Origin: Bacteriovoracaceae bacterium
GTDB lineage: Bacteria > Bdellovibrionota > Bacteriovoracia > Bacteriovoracales > Bacteriovoracaceae
Assembly: GCA_023954635.1 (NCBI GenBank)
Contig: JAGSHI010000026.1
Location: 1 to 35,447, forward strand
DNA length: 35,447 bases
Direction of reading: 5' to 3'
The translations under genes were made by a program, and so were the position numbers. Below, in pieces: positions 25,171 through 32,562 of the stretch (positions are counted from its first letter, which is position 1; the number at the start of each line of letters is the position of its first letter). The notes beneath the pieces are model-generated. The model was not told where the DNA came from. It was given only the letters and a program-made list of their open reading frames with translations, and made no database searches.

Positions 25171-25633
25171 AGACAAAATTCAAAAAAGAATAGATAAAAT
25201 AAGAAAAGCCTATCGATTAAAAATCGGAGGACTAATAATTCTTATAACAACTTTTATCCTCTTTGATATGTTACCGACTAATGACAAAAATAACGAAAAC
25301 ACAAAAGTGCTTTGGTACTCTTTATCATCAACACATAAGAAAGTAATCCTTCCAGTTTTATCTTTTGTCGACGAGAGTGAGACCTCTTTCCCTCTTGAGG
25401 TAGATCTCTATAGCGGAGAAATGAAATTACCAACAATTAAAAAGGCTAAACTGCATGGCCTTGAAATAGATAAGACATCATTGGATGGTAGTTATCGTGC
25501 AAGACTAGAGATTCCTAAAGATCAAATTAGTAAACTTCCTCTTCATTCATCTTTGAAAATTAAGCTTTACCCACATCTAGAAAGTAGACATCAATCACGA
25601 CTAAAGAGGAGAAGCTATGAAGTTATTTTTTAA
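25121..25633 (+). CDS. Single-pass membrane protein in the Tad-like locus (position of CpaB/RcpC)
   Basis: 170 residues; GGAG lies seven bases before the ATG. The N-terminus is basic and cytoplasmic, a membrane helix covers ~34-51, and the remaining ~115 residues are predicted periplasmic and strand-rich. In Tad/Cpa operons the gene just before the secretin is usually cpaB/rcpC, a membrane-anchored periplasmic protein, and this fits in topology. It is shorter and I see no clear SAF domain, so the equivalence is only suggested by position. It overlaps the preceding gene by 50 bases and the next by 17. Confidence 0.65.
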   Translation: MRSKLKTSQISGTVSIEDKIQKRIDKIRKAYRLKIGGLIILITTFILFDMLPTNDKNNENTKVLWYSLSSTHKKVILPVLSFVDESETSFPLEVDLYSGEMKLPTIKKAKLHGLEIDKTSLDGSYRARLEIPKDQISKLPLHSSLKIKLYPHLESRHQSRLKRRSYEVIF

Positions 25634-25922
25634 TATCTTTTTTTTGGTTAACTCTGTATTTGCGAGAGACTTATTTATTGTTTCAGGCCCGAAGTCTCAG
25701 GAACTCAAAATAAACTCGGTTATCACCTTCATGAATAAAAGAGAGACTTTTACAAAGGGATATACTGTAAAAAGATTAACTAATAAGTGTATACCAGATA
25801 AAGACTCGCTACTTCATCTCTGTATCTCAAAGAGAGGTGATACTGATGTCGCATATTCAAACACAAAAATATTAAATCAAATTTTTAAAGAATTAAATAA
25901 GACATCAGAAATCTCAAAATGA
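25617..25922 (+). CDS. Small exported protein in the Tad-like locus, function unknown
   Basis: 101 residues with a short signal peptide (cleavage near Val-Phe-Ala, ~16) and a strong AGGAG before the ATG. The mature ~85 residues are basic and carry two cysteines (Asn-Lys-Cys and Leu-His-Leu-Cys) that could form a disulfide. No family was recognised. It sits directly before the secretin, overlapping the preceding gene by 17 bases. A periplasmic accessory or pilot-like role is possible. Small size, export and placement recall the Bdellovibrio hit-locus protein Bd0108, but no sequence relationship can be shown here. Confidence 0.65.
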   Translation: MKLFFNIFFLVNSVFARDLFIVSGPKSQELKINSVITFMNKRETFTKGYTVKRLTNKCIPDKDSLLHLCISKRGDTDVAYSNTKILNQIFKELNKTSEISK

Positions 25923-25951
25923 GACTTCTGACATATATAAGGATATTAAAG

Positions 25952-27421
25952 ATGGATTATTTTTCTAGATGGATAGCAAACTTAGGAGTAGTTCCCTTAT
26001 TGTTGTTTGCAGCCTTTCTTTTTTTACCAGCTTTTACTCTTTTTGCAGATCTTTTATTCTTTGTTACACGTGTATTTGAAACCATACATCGACTCCATTT
26101 TTCAACTTCAACAGCTTTAATCAGTATTAGAAAGAACGTTTTACCCAGAAGGCCTTCAGCTGTCAAAATGTTTATCCTCTTTTCAACTGTTTGTCCGATC
26201 AGCTCCTCCTTTGCAACACTACAAGTACCTGAAAAAACGACAATCCTTCTCTCCAAAGGGGAACATAAGGAACTCCCATTCAAGGCGATGACAAAGTACT
26301 CTATAACAAACAAGGACACACTGAGTCATAAACTAAAGTCCAAAACAGACACATTGCTCATTAAGGGCCATAAAATTGGCTACTCAGAAATAATTCTCTG
26401 GGGTCCAAAAAAGTATAAAAGAGTTTATAGGGTTTACGTTCTTGAAAAAAGAAGACAACTAAAAATACTTCAGCTCGGAGAAAGTTTAGAGCAAATGGGT
26501 CTCCATATTAAACTCATGGGTCCAATTCTTGAGGTCTCGGGTGAAATATCTGATCTTCCTACATTTCAAAAGTTAAAAGAAATATATAAAGAAAATAAAA
26601 AACAGCTCGTAATCAAGGCCACTATATCAAGGAACTTAAAGTCACTTATATTTTCAGATATATATAAACAATTTCTAGATTTATTTATCGATAGTATTGA
26701 ATGCTCTACTCGTTATTTAAATATCGAATGTCATTATTCCCACCACATATCCATCTCAATTGAAAAATCATTAACAAAAAAATTTGGAATTTCATTTAGA
26801 AATATTGGAATTGAAAGTAAAAATCATAATTATAAGTTAACTTTCATCATTAGAAAGTTAGAAGTGGCGATAGGAGAAAACACTAATGTCGGATTAGATA
26901 ATTATCAAAGTAACGTCGAAAACATTATAAAAAAAGGATTACGCTCCCCCATTTTAACAAATGACGTACACCTGCAGAGTATAAAAGGAAGGATGTTAAC
27001 TGTAGCTGAACCAAGTATTGTTTTAGTTCCAGGAAGTGAAGCTGATATTTCACTGGGAGCTGAGGTCCCTTATGATCTAGGAGAGGACAAAGGAACAGGA
27101 TTTAAGTTTGCAGGTTTAAAAATAAAATCGACGATTCTCCCAAGAGGTAAGAATTTTCTTTGTAGATTTAAAGTAAGACTTACAAGGCCATCCTCTTCTA
27201 TGAAGGGAGGTGTGAAAGAAAACCAACAATCTTCAAATTTAGTCATCCCCCTTTCTGAAAAAATACAAATATTTGATATTAATATAGAGAATGAAGGATT
27301 AGATAAGAAAATGATTCCTGTTCTTTCATCCATACCAGTTCTTGGAAAACTATTTTCATCATCTCAAAATGTAAAAACAACACAAAGGATACTCGCCCAT
27401 GTTCGCGTTGAAAGATTATGA
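25952..27421 (+). CDS. CpaC/RcpA-like secretin of the Tad-like pilus locus
   Basis: 489 residues from the ATG at 25952, eight bases after AAGGA; an ATG at 25919 forms ATGA with the previous gene but lacks a ribosome site. The region from ~residue 88 is a T2SS/T3SS pilus N-domain (Leu-Gln-Val-Pro ... Lys-Gly-His-Lys-Ile-Gly-Tyr-Ser-Glu-Ile-Ile-Leu-Trp-Gly). A BON-like middle part follows, then a secretin domain (~330-489) with Pro-Gly-Ser-Glu-Ala-Asp-Ile-Ser-Leu-Gly-Ala-Glu-Val-Pro-Tyr and the final Ile-Pro-Val-Leu-Gly-Lys-Leu-Phe motif. Secretins form the outer-membrane gate. Oddly, ~72 residues with a membrane segment precede a likely true signal peptide (Met73 on). Translation from ATG 26168 would give an ordinary secretin. 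Confidence 0.82.
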   Translation: MDYFSRWIANLGVVPLLLFAAFLFLPAFTLFADLLFFVTRVFETIHRLHFSTSTALISIRKNVLPRRPSAVKMFILFSTVCPISSSFATLQVPEKTTILLSKGEHKELPFKAMTKYSITNKDTLSHKLKSKTDTLLIKGHKIGYSEIILWGPKKYKRVYRVYVLEKRRQLKILQLGESLEQMGLHIKLMGPILEVSGEISDLPTFQKLKEIYKENKKQLVIKATISRNLKSLIFSDIYKQFLDLFIDSIECSTRYLNIECHYSHHISISIEKSLTKKFGISFRNIGIESKNHNYKLTFIIRKLEVAIGENTNVGLDNYQSNVENIIKKGLRSPILTNDVHLQSIKGRMLTVAEPSIVLVPGSEADISLGAEVPYDLGEDKGTGFKFAGLKIKSTILPRGKNFLCRFKVRLTRPSSSMKGGVKENQQSSNLVIPLSEKIQIFDINIENEGLDKKMIPVLSSIPVLGKLFSSSQNVKTTQRILAHVRVERL

Positions 27422-28532
27422 AGAGAATAAAAAAGCATCTCATAACAAAGAGCAACTTCTCGATTGTTTCAAAATTTCATATAGAAGTTTAGTCAATCAT
27501 AAAAGAAATTTTTCATACCAACATGTATTAGAACACTCTCTAAATAGACTCAACTTAGACTTCAAAGAATCTGAAACAGACGAAAATCTTTTAAGTTGGT
27601 TTAATAAAGTTTATCACTTCAAAAGGTTAGAGCTATTTGACATTGAAGATTTAGAAGAGATTATTTTTCATCGACCTAATTATGTTCAAATTATTCAAGC
27701 TGGTAAATCCCAATTTAATTCTATTGACCTCGGCCTAAGTCAAAATGATTATAATTTAAGCTTAGAGACCCAATGTTTAAAGAATGGTGTAGAATGGAAC
27801 TATTCAAAGCCATTTGCTAGTTTTAAAACTCAAATTGGAAACTTAACCTTTCGATTAAGTTTAATTCATTCTTCTGCGCAAGATGGAATTTTTCATAAGG
27901 CATTCTTTAGATTAATTTCAAAATCTTCTTTTCCTTTGAGTAATTTTACGAGTGACCAAGAAACAAGTGAATATATAATTTCTCTTATTAATCAAAAAAA
28001 GAATATCTTAATCTCAGGCAGCACTGGTTCTGGAAAAACAAGTTTTATAAAATCATCTTTATTCAATAACAAACAGGATGAGCATTTGATAATCTTAGAA
28101 GATACACGAGAATTAACAAATGAGTTTCCCCACTACACTTGTTTACTTTCAAAAGACGATGAATCTTATAGTCTAAAAAAATATTGTGAATACGCCATGA
28201 GGATGAGACCTGACAGGATTATTCTAGGTGAAATGAGAGGTGCAGAAGTTGTCCCCTTCTTACTGAATATGAATAATGGGCACAAAGGACTAATGAGTAC
28301 TATTCATGCCAATTCATCCATTGATGCCGTTTCTAGAGTTGCTTTACTCTTTGAACTTTATTCAGAGTCTAAAAGTATTACCTACGAACAAGTTTTAAAA
28401 CTTATTACGAGCAATCTTGATTATGTTATCCATATTGAAAATAAGAAAGTTGTGGATATTAGTAAGATAATAGGATTTTCAGATGGTCAGATTAGATTTG
28501 AAAATATTTATTCTTCAAAGAGAAACCCATGA
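27399..28532 (+). CDS. TadA/CpaF-like pilus assembly ATPase
   Basis: 377 residues, shorter than usual CpaF/TadA (over 400), mostly at the N-terminus. Walker A is Gly207-Ser-Thr-Gly-Ser-Gly-Lys-Thr-Ser215; the Asp box Ile-Leu-Glu-Asp-Thr-Arg-Glu spans 232-238; Walker B with catalytic Glu is Arg-Ile-Ile-Leu-Gly-Glu-Met-Arg-Gly at 273-281; the His box Gly-His-Lys-Gly-Leu-Met-Ser-Thr-Ile-His-Ala-Asn-Ser spans 294-306. It is a secretion-type hexameric ATPase that powers Flp pilus extension from the cytoplasmic face. AAAGGA precedes the ATG, which lies 23 bases inside the secretin gene. Its end overlaps the convergent aspartokinase gene by 25 bases. Confidence 0.93.
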   Translation: MFALKDYEENKKASHNKEQLLDCFKISYRSLVNHKRNFSYQHVLEHSLNRLNLDFKESETDENLLSWFNKVYHFKRLELFDIEDLEEIIFHRPNYVQIIQAGKSQFNSIDLGLSQNDYNLSLETQCLKNGVEWNYSKPFASFKTQIGNLTFRLSLIHSSAQDGIFHKAFFRLISKSSFPLSNFTSDQETSEYIISLINQKKNILISGSTGSGKTSFIKSSLFNNKQDEHLIILEDTRELTNEFPHYTCLLSKDDESYSLKKYCEYAMRMRPDRIILGEMRGAEVVPFLLNMNNGHKGLMSTIHANSSIDAVSRVALLFELYSESKSITYEQVLKLITSNLDYVIHIENKKVVDISKIIGFSDGQIRFENIYSSKRNP

Positions 28533-29620
28533 AGTAATCTAAATGCCACTTCAACTTGTTGATCTGAAAATTCGAGTGTTAACTCATTATGGTTTGAAGC
28601 AAGAATATTTGGGTTATAAGACTCAATAAACTCTAAAATCTTTTCTTTATGTGTGCTCATATCTGTTCCAGATATTGTGACTCTGTTAAACTCACTCGCC
28701 ATTCCAACCATTCGACTTGGCTCAACTTTACTATTAATTAGGGTTCCACCTAATTCAGGATTTAAACTCGAACCAACGAATACAGTGGAATTTGATCTCT
28801 TAATTGGTTCCAATGTATCAGGAAATAAAACCTTTGCTCCATTTTTTGCCAAAACAGAGGCTTCTTCAAAGTTCATCTCTTTGACAAATTTGGCACTTAT
28901 CATTTTTTTGGGATCAGCAGTTGCAATTCCAGGTACATCTGTCCAGATGTTAACTTGAGTTGCATTGAGCGCCTCTCCTAACAATGTTGCAGAATAATCA
29001 GACCCTTCTCTCCCAAGAGTCGTTGTTTTTCCATCAAGTGAGCAACCTACGAAACCTTGAGTAACAATGATATTATTATCCTCTATAAGAGGAACTAGAT
29101 GTTCTAATGTAGAGAGTTTAATCTTCTCTATATTAGGAATGGCCCTAGTGAAACTTGAGTCGGTATGAAGAACTTTTCTAATATCAAAATAGATTACTTT
29201 ACTCTTGAGTTCGTTAGATAAAAAACTAGAGAAAATTGTAGAAGAAAGTCTTTCGCCTAGACTGTAAACCTGATCCATCACTTCAGGGCTATAATGACCT
29301 TCTGAGTTCATCTTAACTATTAATTCACTCGCCTCTAATTTTAATTCATTGATCATTGAAAGGCTGTCATTAGAGCAATTAAGACTTTTGGCGAGGTCAA
29401 GGTGACGATCAAAAAGTTTATCAAGATGATTTTTGGCATCGCCAATCTGCTTCAAACTTAAACCGGCCATCTCTTCCAGCTCATTAGTTGTATTATATGT
29501 AGCTGAAATAATGACAACTCTACTTTCTGGTCTTTTAGAGAGTATTTGAGAGCAGCGTCTCATTGCCTCAGCATTTTTAACGCTACTTCCACCAAATTTT
29601 GAAATTGTTAGATTACTCAT
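28508..29620 (-). CDS. lysC: Aspartokinase (LysC-type) with short regulatory region
   Basis: 370 residues. The kinase domain (~1-290) has Lys8-Phe-Gly-Gly-Ser-Ser13, Tyr-Ser-Leu-Gly-Glu-Arg-Leu-Ser, Thr-Leu-Gly-Arg-Glu-Gly-Ser-Asp-Tyr-Ser-Ala-Thr and Trp-Thr-Asp-Val-Pro-Gly-Ile-Ala-Thr-Ala-Asp-Pro, all LysC-group signatures. It phosphorylates aspartate, the first step to lysine, threonine, methionine and diaminopimelate. The C-terminal part (~300-370) has room for about one ACT domain rather than the usual two, so allosteric control may be reduced or changed. Its ATG overlaps the ettA stop by one base (TAATG), and its end overlaps the tadA-like gene by 25 bases. Confidence 0.88.
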   Translation of the reverse strand: MSNLTISKFGGSSVKNAEAMRRCSQILSKRPESRVVIISATYNTTNELEEMAGLSLKQIGDAKNHLDKLFDRHLDLAKSLNCSNDSLSMINELKLEASELIVKMNSEGHYSPEVMDQVYSLGERLSSTIFSSFLSNELKSKVIYFDIRKVLHTDSSFTRAIPNIEKIKLSTLEHLVPLIEDNNIIVTQGFVGCSLDGKTTTLGREGSDYSATLLGEALNATQVNIWTDVPGIATADPKKMISAKFVKEMNFEEASVLAKNGAKVLFPDTLEPIKRSNSTVFVGSSLNPELGGTLINSKVEPSRMVGMASEFNRVTISGTDMSTHKEKILEFIESYNPNILASNHNELTLEFSDQQVEVAFRLLHGFLFEE

Positions 29621-31305
29621 TAGTCACGTTTCAACTTTTTATATGACACTCGATGAGGGACAAGCGCTTGCTCGCCAAGCCTCTTCTTCTTATCTTCTTC
29701 ATATTCTGAAAAGTTACCATCAAACCAAATTGTTTCAGACTCACCTTCGAAGGCCAATATGTGAGTTGCAATTCTATCTAAAAAATATCTATCGTGAGAA
29801 ATGACAACCGCACATCCTGGATAGTCTATCAAGGCCTCTTCAAGGGCCCTTAAAGTATTTACGTCTAAGTCATTTGTTGGCTCATCGAGAAGAAGCACAT
29901 TCCCTTCACTCTTAAGCATTTTTGCGAGGTGAACTCTATTTCTCTCTCCACCTGAAAGCTCTGAAACTTTCTTTTTCTGATCTTCACCTGAAAAGTTAAA
30001 TTTCCCGATATAAGCTCTGGCGTTAACTTCTTTTCCACCAATTTTTAGCATATCTAAACCGTCAGCGACTTGTTGAAAAATGGTACTCTCAGGATCCATT
30101 TCTCGACTCTGATCTACGTAAGAAAGTTTTACTGTTTCTCCAACTTTGAAAGTCCCAGATGTTGGTTGTTCTGTCCCAATCATCATTTTAAAAAGTGTCG
30201 TCTTACCTGCACCGTTTGGACCAATTATTCCGACGATACCACCAGGAGGAAGTTTAAAGGAGAGATTTTCATAAAGAAGTTTGTCATCAAAAGCTTTTGA
30301 AACATTGTCGGCTTCTATTACTACATTACCTAGCCTAGGTCCTGGTGGAATCCAAAGTTCGTTTGTCTCATTTCGTTTTTCAGATGAGTAATTCATTCTC
30401 TCTTCATAGTCTTTAATTCTTGCTTTAGACTTTGCTTGTCTAGCTTTCGGGGAAGCATTAATCCATTCAAGTTCTTTCTTCAAAGATTCTTGTCTTTTAG
30501 TTTCTTGTTTCTCTTCTGTAGCTAAACGTTTCGCCTTTGCTGTTAACCAGTCGGTATAGTTACCTTGAAATGGAATGCCCATTCCTCTGTCTAATTCAAG
30601 TATCCAACCTGCAACATTATCAAGGAAGTATCTATCGTGGGTCACAGCGATCACTGTTCCTTTATAGTTTTGAAGGTGTCTCTCTAACCAATAAACCGTT
30701 TCTGCATCAAGATGGTTAGTTGGTTCATCTAATAATAAAATATCTGGTTCGCTAAGAAGTAATCGACATAGAGCAACTCTTCTTTTTTCACCACCTGAAA
30801 GGACTTCAATTTTTTGATCACCAGGAGGACATCTTAAAGCATCCATTGCTAACTCTAACCTAGAGTCTAAGTCCCAAGCATTAGAAGCATCAAGTTGATC
30901 TTGAAGTTTTGCCTGTTTAGCAAGAAGCTTGTCCATTTCATCGTCATTCATCGGTTCAGCAAACTTCTCATTTACTTCATCAAACTCTTTAAGAAGCTTA
31001 ACGACTTCGGCAGCACCTTCTTGAACAATCTCTTTAACTGTTTTAGTTCCATCAAGTATTGGCTCTTGTTCGAGGTAACCAACAGAGTATCCTTTAGCGA
31101 TATGAGTTTCACCAAGATGGTCATCATCAATTCCGGCTAAAATTCTAAGAAGCGTTGACTTCCCTGATCCATTTAGACCTAGAACACCAATTTTTGCTCC
31201 ATAAAAATAAGAAAGGCTAATGTCTTTTAAGACATGCTTTTGCTTATAAACCTTTCCCACTTTATTCATGGAATAGATGATTTGCTTATCGTTGGTCGTA
31301 CTCAT
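29620..31305 (-). CDS. ettA: Energy-dependent translational throttle protein (ABC-F)
   Basis: 561 residues, matching EttA (~555). Two ABC domains: the first has Gly-Leu-Asn-Gly-Ser-Gly-Lys-Ser-Thr at 43-51 and Leu-Ser-Gly-Gly-Glu-Lys-Arg-Arg-Val-Ala; the second has Gly-Pro-Asn-Gly-Ala-Gly-Lys-Thr-Thr and Leu-Ser-Gly-Gly-Glu-Arg-Asn-Arg-Val. Each has Leu-Leu-Leu-Asp-Glu-Pro-Thr-Asn before its Asp-Leu/His-Leu-Asp. The linker (Trp-Ile-Asn-Ala-Ser-Pro-Lys-Ala-Arg-Gln-Ala-Lys-Ser-Lys-Ala-Arg) is typical of EttA. There are no membrane segments. EttA acts in the ribosomal E site and gates entry into the elongation cycle according to ADP/ATP. AAAGGG precedes the ATG, and it is followed by lysC with a one-base overlap. 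Confidence 0.95.
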   Translation of the reverse strand: MSTTNDKQIIYSMNKVGKVYKQKHVLKDISLSYFYGAKIGVLGLNGSGKSTLLRILAGIDDDHLGETHIAKGYSVGYLEQEPILDGTKTVKEIVQEGAAEVVKLLKEFDEVNEKFAEPMNDDEMDKLLAKQAKLQDQLDASNAWDLDSRLELAMDALRCPPGDQKIEVLSGGEKRRVALCRLLLSEPDILLLDEPTNHLDAETVYWLERHLQNYKGTVIAVTHDRYFLDNVAGWILELDRGMGIPFQGNYTDWLTAKAKRLATEEKQETKRQESLKKELEWINASPKARQAKSKARIKDYEERMNYSSEKRNETNELWIPPGPRLGNVVIEADNVSKAFDDKLLYENLSFKLPPGGIVGIIGPNGAGKTTLFKMMIGTEQPTSGTFKVGETVKLSYVDQSREMDPESTIFQQVADGLDMLKIGGKEVNARAYIGKFNFSGEDQKKKVSELSGGERNRVHLAKMLKSEGNVLLLDEPTNDLDVNTLRALEEALIDYPGCAVVISHDRYFLDRIATHILAFEGESETIWFDGNFSEYEEDKKKRLGEQALVPHRVSYKKLKRD

Positions 31306-31361
31306 TTAAAACCCTTTGTAGTATTGCTTTCAGGATATTTAAGGTAGTACAGAGACAGTCC

Positions 31362-32228
31362 TTATTCAATTAAAAAGGCGTCAAAAAGAGAGAGGATAAA
31401 GATAAAGTAACTAGGGAGAAAAAACAAACAAAGGGTGAAAAATTGTAGCACTTTTGAAGACCTACAAAAATTTTCAAACTGTCTCTCACGAAGGAAGTTT
31501 AACCGGCCCTCATATGTTCCAAGCTCATCTTTGATACTATGACCTAAGTTTTTCCAATCATTTATCAGTTGAATGACGCGGTCATATAGGACCTTGAATT
31601 CACAAGGTAATTTTACTTGGTCATCAAAAATAGTAATTTTGCTTTGCTTGAGAATTTCTCTACTACTCATAGGAGTTTGATAATAGTTTCTAAAAAGAAC
31701 CATTCGTTCTAGTAGTTGATCTACCGCACCAAAAAGAGAGTTATAAACTCTTTTTTCAAAGGTAAAAAATAGAATAAATCCTCCGACCTGGAGGAGTACT
31801 ATTCCAATAATGACCAATGGGTTTACATCAACTTCTAATAAAATTTTTCCTGAAACTATAAATAGCCAGGTAAAAATTGTTGTAAGTGTGAATTGCGCAT
31901 AGGAGCTTTTCCTAATGCCTTTGATTTTAATATCAAACCTGAAGTCTTGATCTAGAGACTGCATCAATGAGCCAAGTCCTTCCTTATTTAGCTCACCACT
32001 CGTGCGAAACAATGTAATGAGGTCTTTAAAAAGATTCTTATAGAACTTAAACGAACTGTCTGGGAGAGGTGTTATAACCCCATTTTGAAGGCTCCAAAGG
32101 AACTCTTCATATGCAGAAGAGGGGTCAACCCTTCTTCTCTTAGGCTTCCTATAAATACAGCCACTTAGCTTTTCAGCCCATGGACTAGGAAGTAAAACTA
32201 TTAATATAACTAAGGGAACAACCCACAT
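31362..32228 (-). CDS. Membrane protein, possibly TadB/TadC (T2SS-F)-like
   Basis: The ATG at 32228 (288 residues) lies eight bases after AGGA; the ATG at 32237 would add three residues but touches that site. There is an N-terminal membrane helix, a cytoplasmic stretch of ~90 residues, a pair of helices (~112-155), a second cytoplasmic stretch of ~110 residues, and a last helix ending in Phe-Phe-Leu-Pro-Ser-Tyr-Phe-Ile-Phe-Ile-Leu. This layout and the C-terminal Phe-Leu-Pro segment after a charged Arg/Lys-rich helix resemble TadB/TadC inner-membrane platform proteins. No other motif confirms it, so an unrelated membrane protein remains possible. It stands 56 bases upstream of ettA on the same strand. 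Confidence 0.45.
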   Translation of the reverse strand: MWVVPLVILIVLLPSPWAEKLSGCIYRKPKRRRVDPSSAYEEFLWSLQNGVITPLPDSSFKFYKNLFKDLITLFRTSGELNKEGLGSLMQSLDQDFRFDIKIKGIRKSSYAQFTLTTIFTWLFIVSGKILLEVDVNPLVIIGIVLLQVGGFILFFTFEKRVYNSLFGAVDQLLERMVLFRNYYQTPMSSREILKQSKITIFDDQVKLPCEFKVLYDRVIQLINDWKNLGHSIKDELGTYEGRLNFLRERQFENFCRSSKVLQFFTLCLFFLPSYFIFILSLFDAFLIE

Positions 32229-32274
32229 CTGGCCCATCCTGATTGACGGTATGTACCAAATTTGAGAGAAAAAA

Positions 32275-32562
32275 ATGATGAAAACAAGCCTAGATAAAGA
32301 AGATCTTTCACATTTGAATCAGACCAATCCTTTAATGGATAAATCAATACGAATCACTGAGTTAGAAGAGCAAATTGAAAAACTCAATTTCATTTGTTCG
32401 AATTTAGACCCTTTTGCACCCATCTCTGAAGAGCTAAAACAATTGGTTAAATCTTTTAACATTGTTGAGTTAGATGACCCGTTTGTATTAACAAAACAAC
32501 TGGTCGTCCTCCTTGAAGACGCTGTTGAAGAACTTCACGGGCTTGACCCAAAATATGAATAA
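32275..32562 (+). CDS. Small acidic cytoplasmic protein, function unknown
   Basis: 95 residues from adjacent ATG codons at 32275 or 32278; a GAGAG stretch upstream is the only ribosome site. It is acidic, has no signal or membrane segment, and shows a short heptad-like Leu/Ile pattern (Ile-Thr-Glu-Leu-Glu-Glu-Gln-Ile-Glu-Lys-Leu) that may be a coiled coil. No family was recognised. Its end overlaps the start of the methyltransferase gene by eight bases, so the two are likely co-translated. It is divergent from the TadB/C-like gene. Confidence 0.6.
   Translation: MMKTSLDKEDLSHLNQTNPLMDKSIRITELEEQIEKLNFICSNLDPFAPISEELKQLVKSFNIVELDDPFVLTKQLVVLLEDAVEELHGLDPKYE

Noticed and set aside
25121-25633. 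Firm assignment as CpaB/RcpC
   Set aside because: Topology and position fit, but it is short and no SAF domain is evident by eye, so it is left unnamed.
25957-26319. 120-codon minus-strand frame antisense to the odd secretin N-terminus
   Set aside because: Considered because the plus-strand N-terminus is unusual, but the product is basic and low in character, runs into the conserved secretin N-domain region, and has no supporting context.
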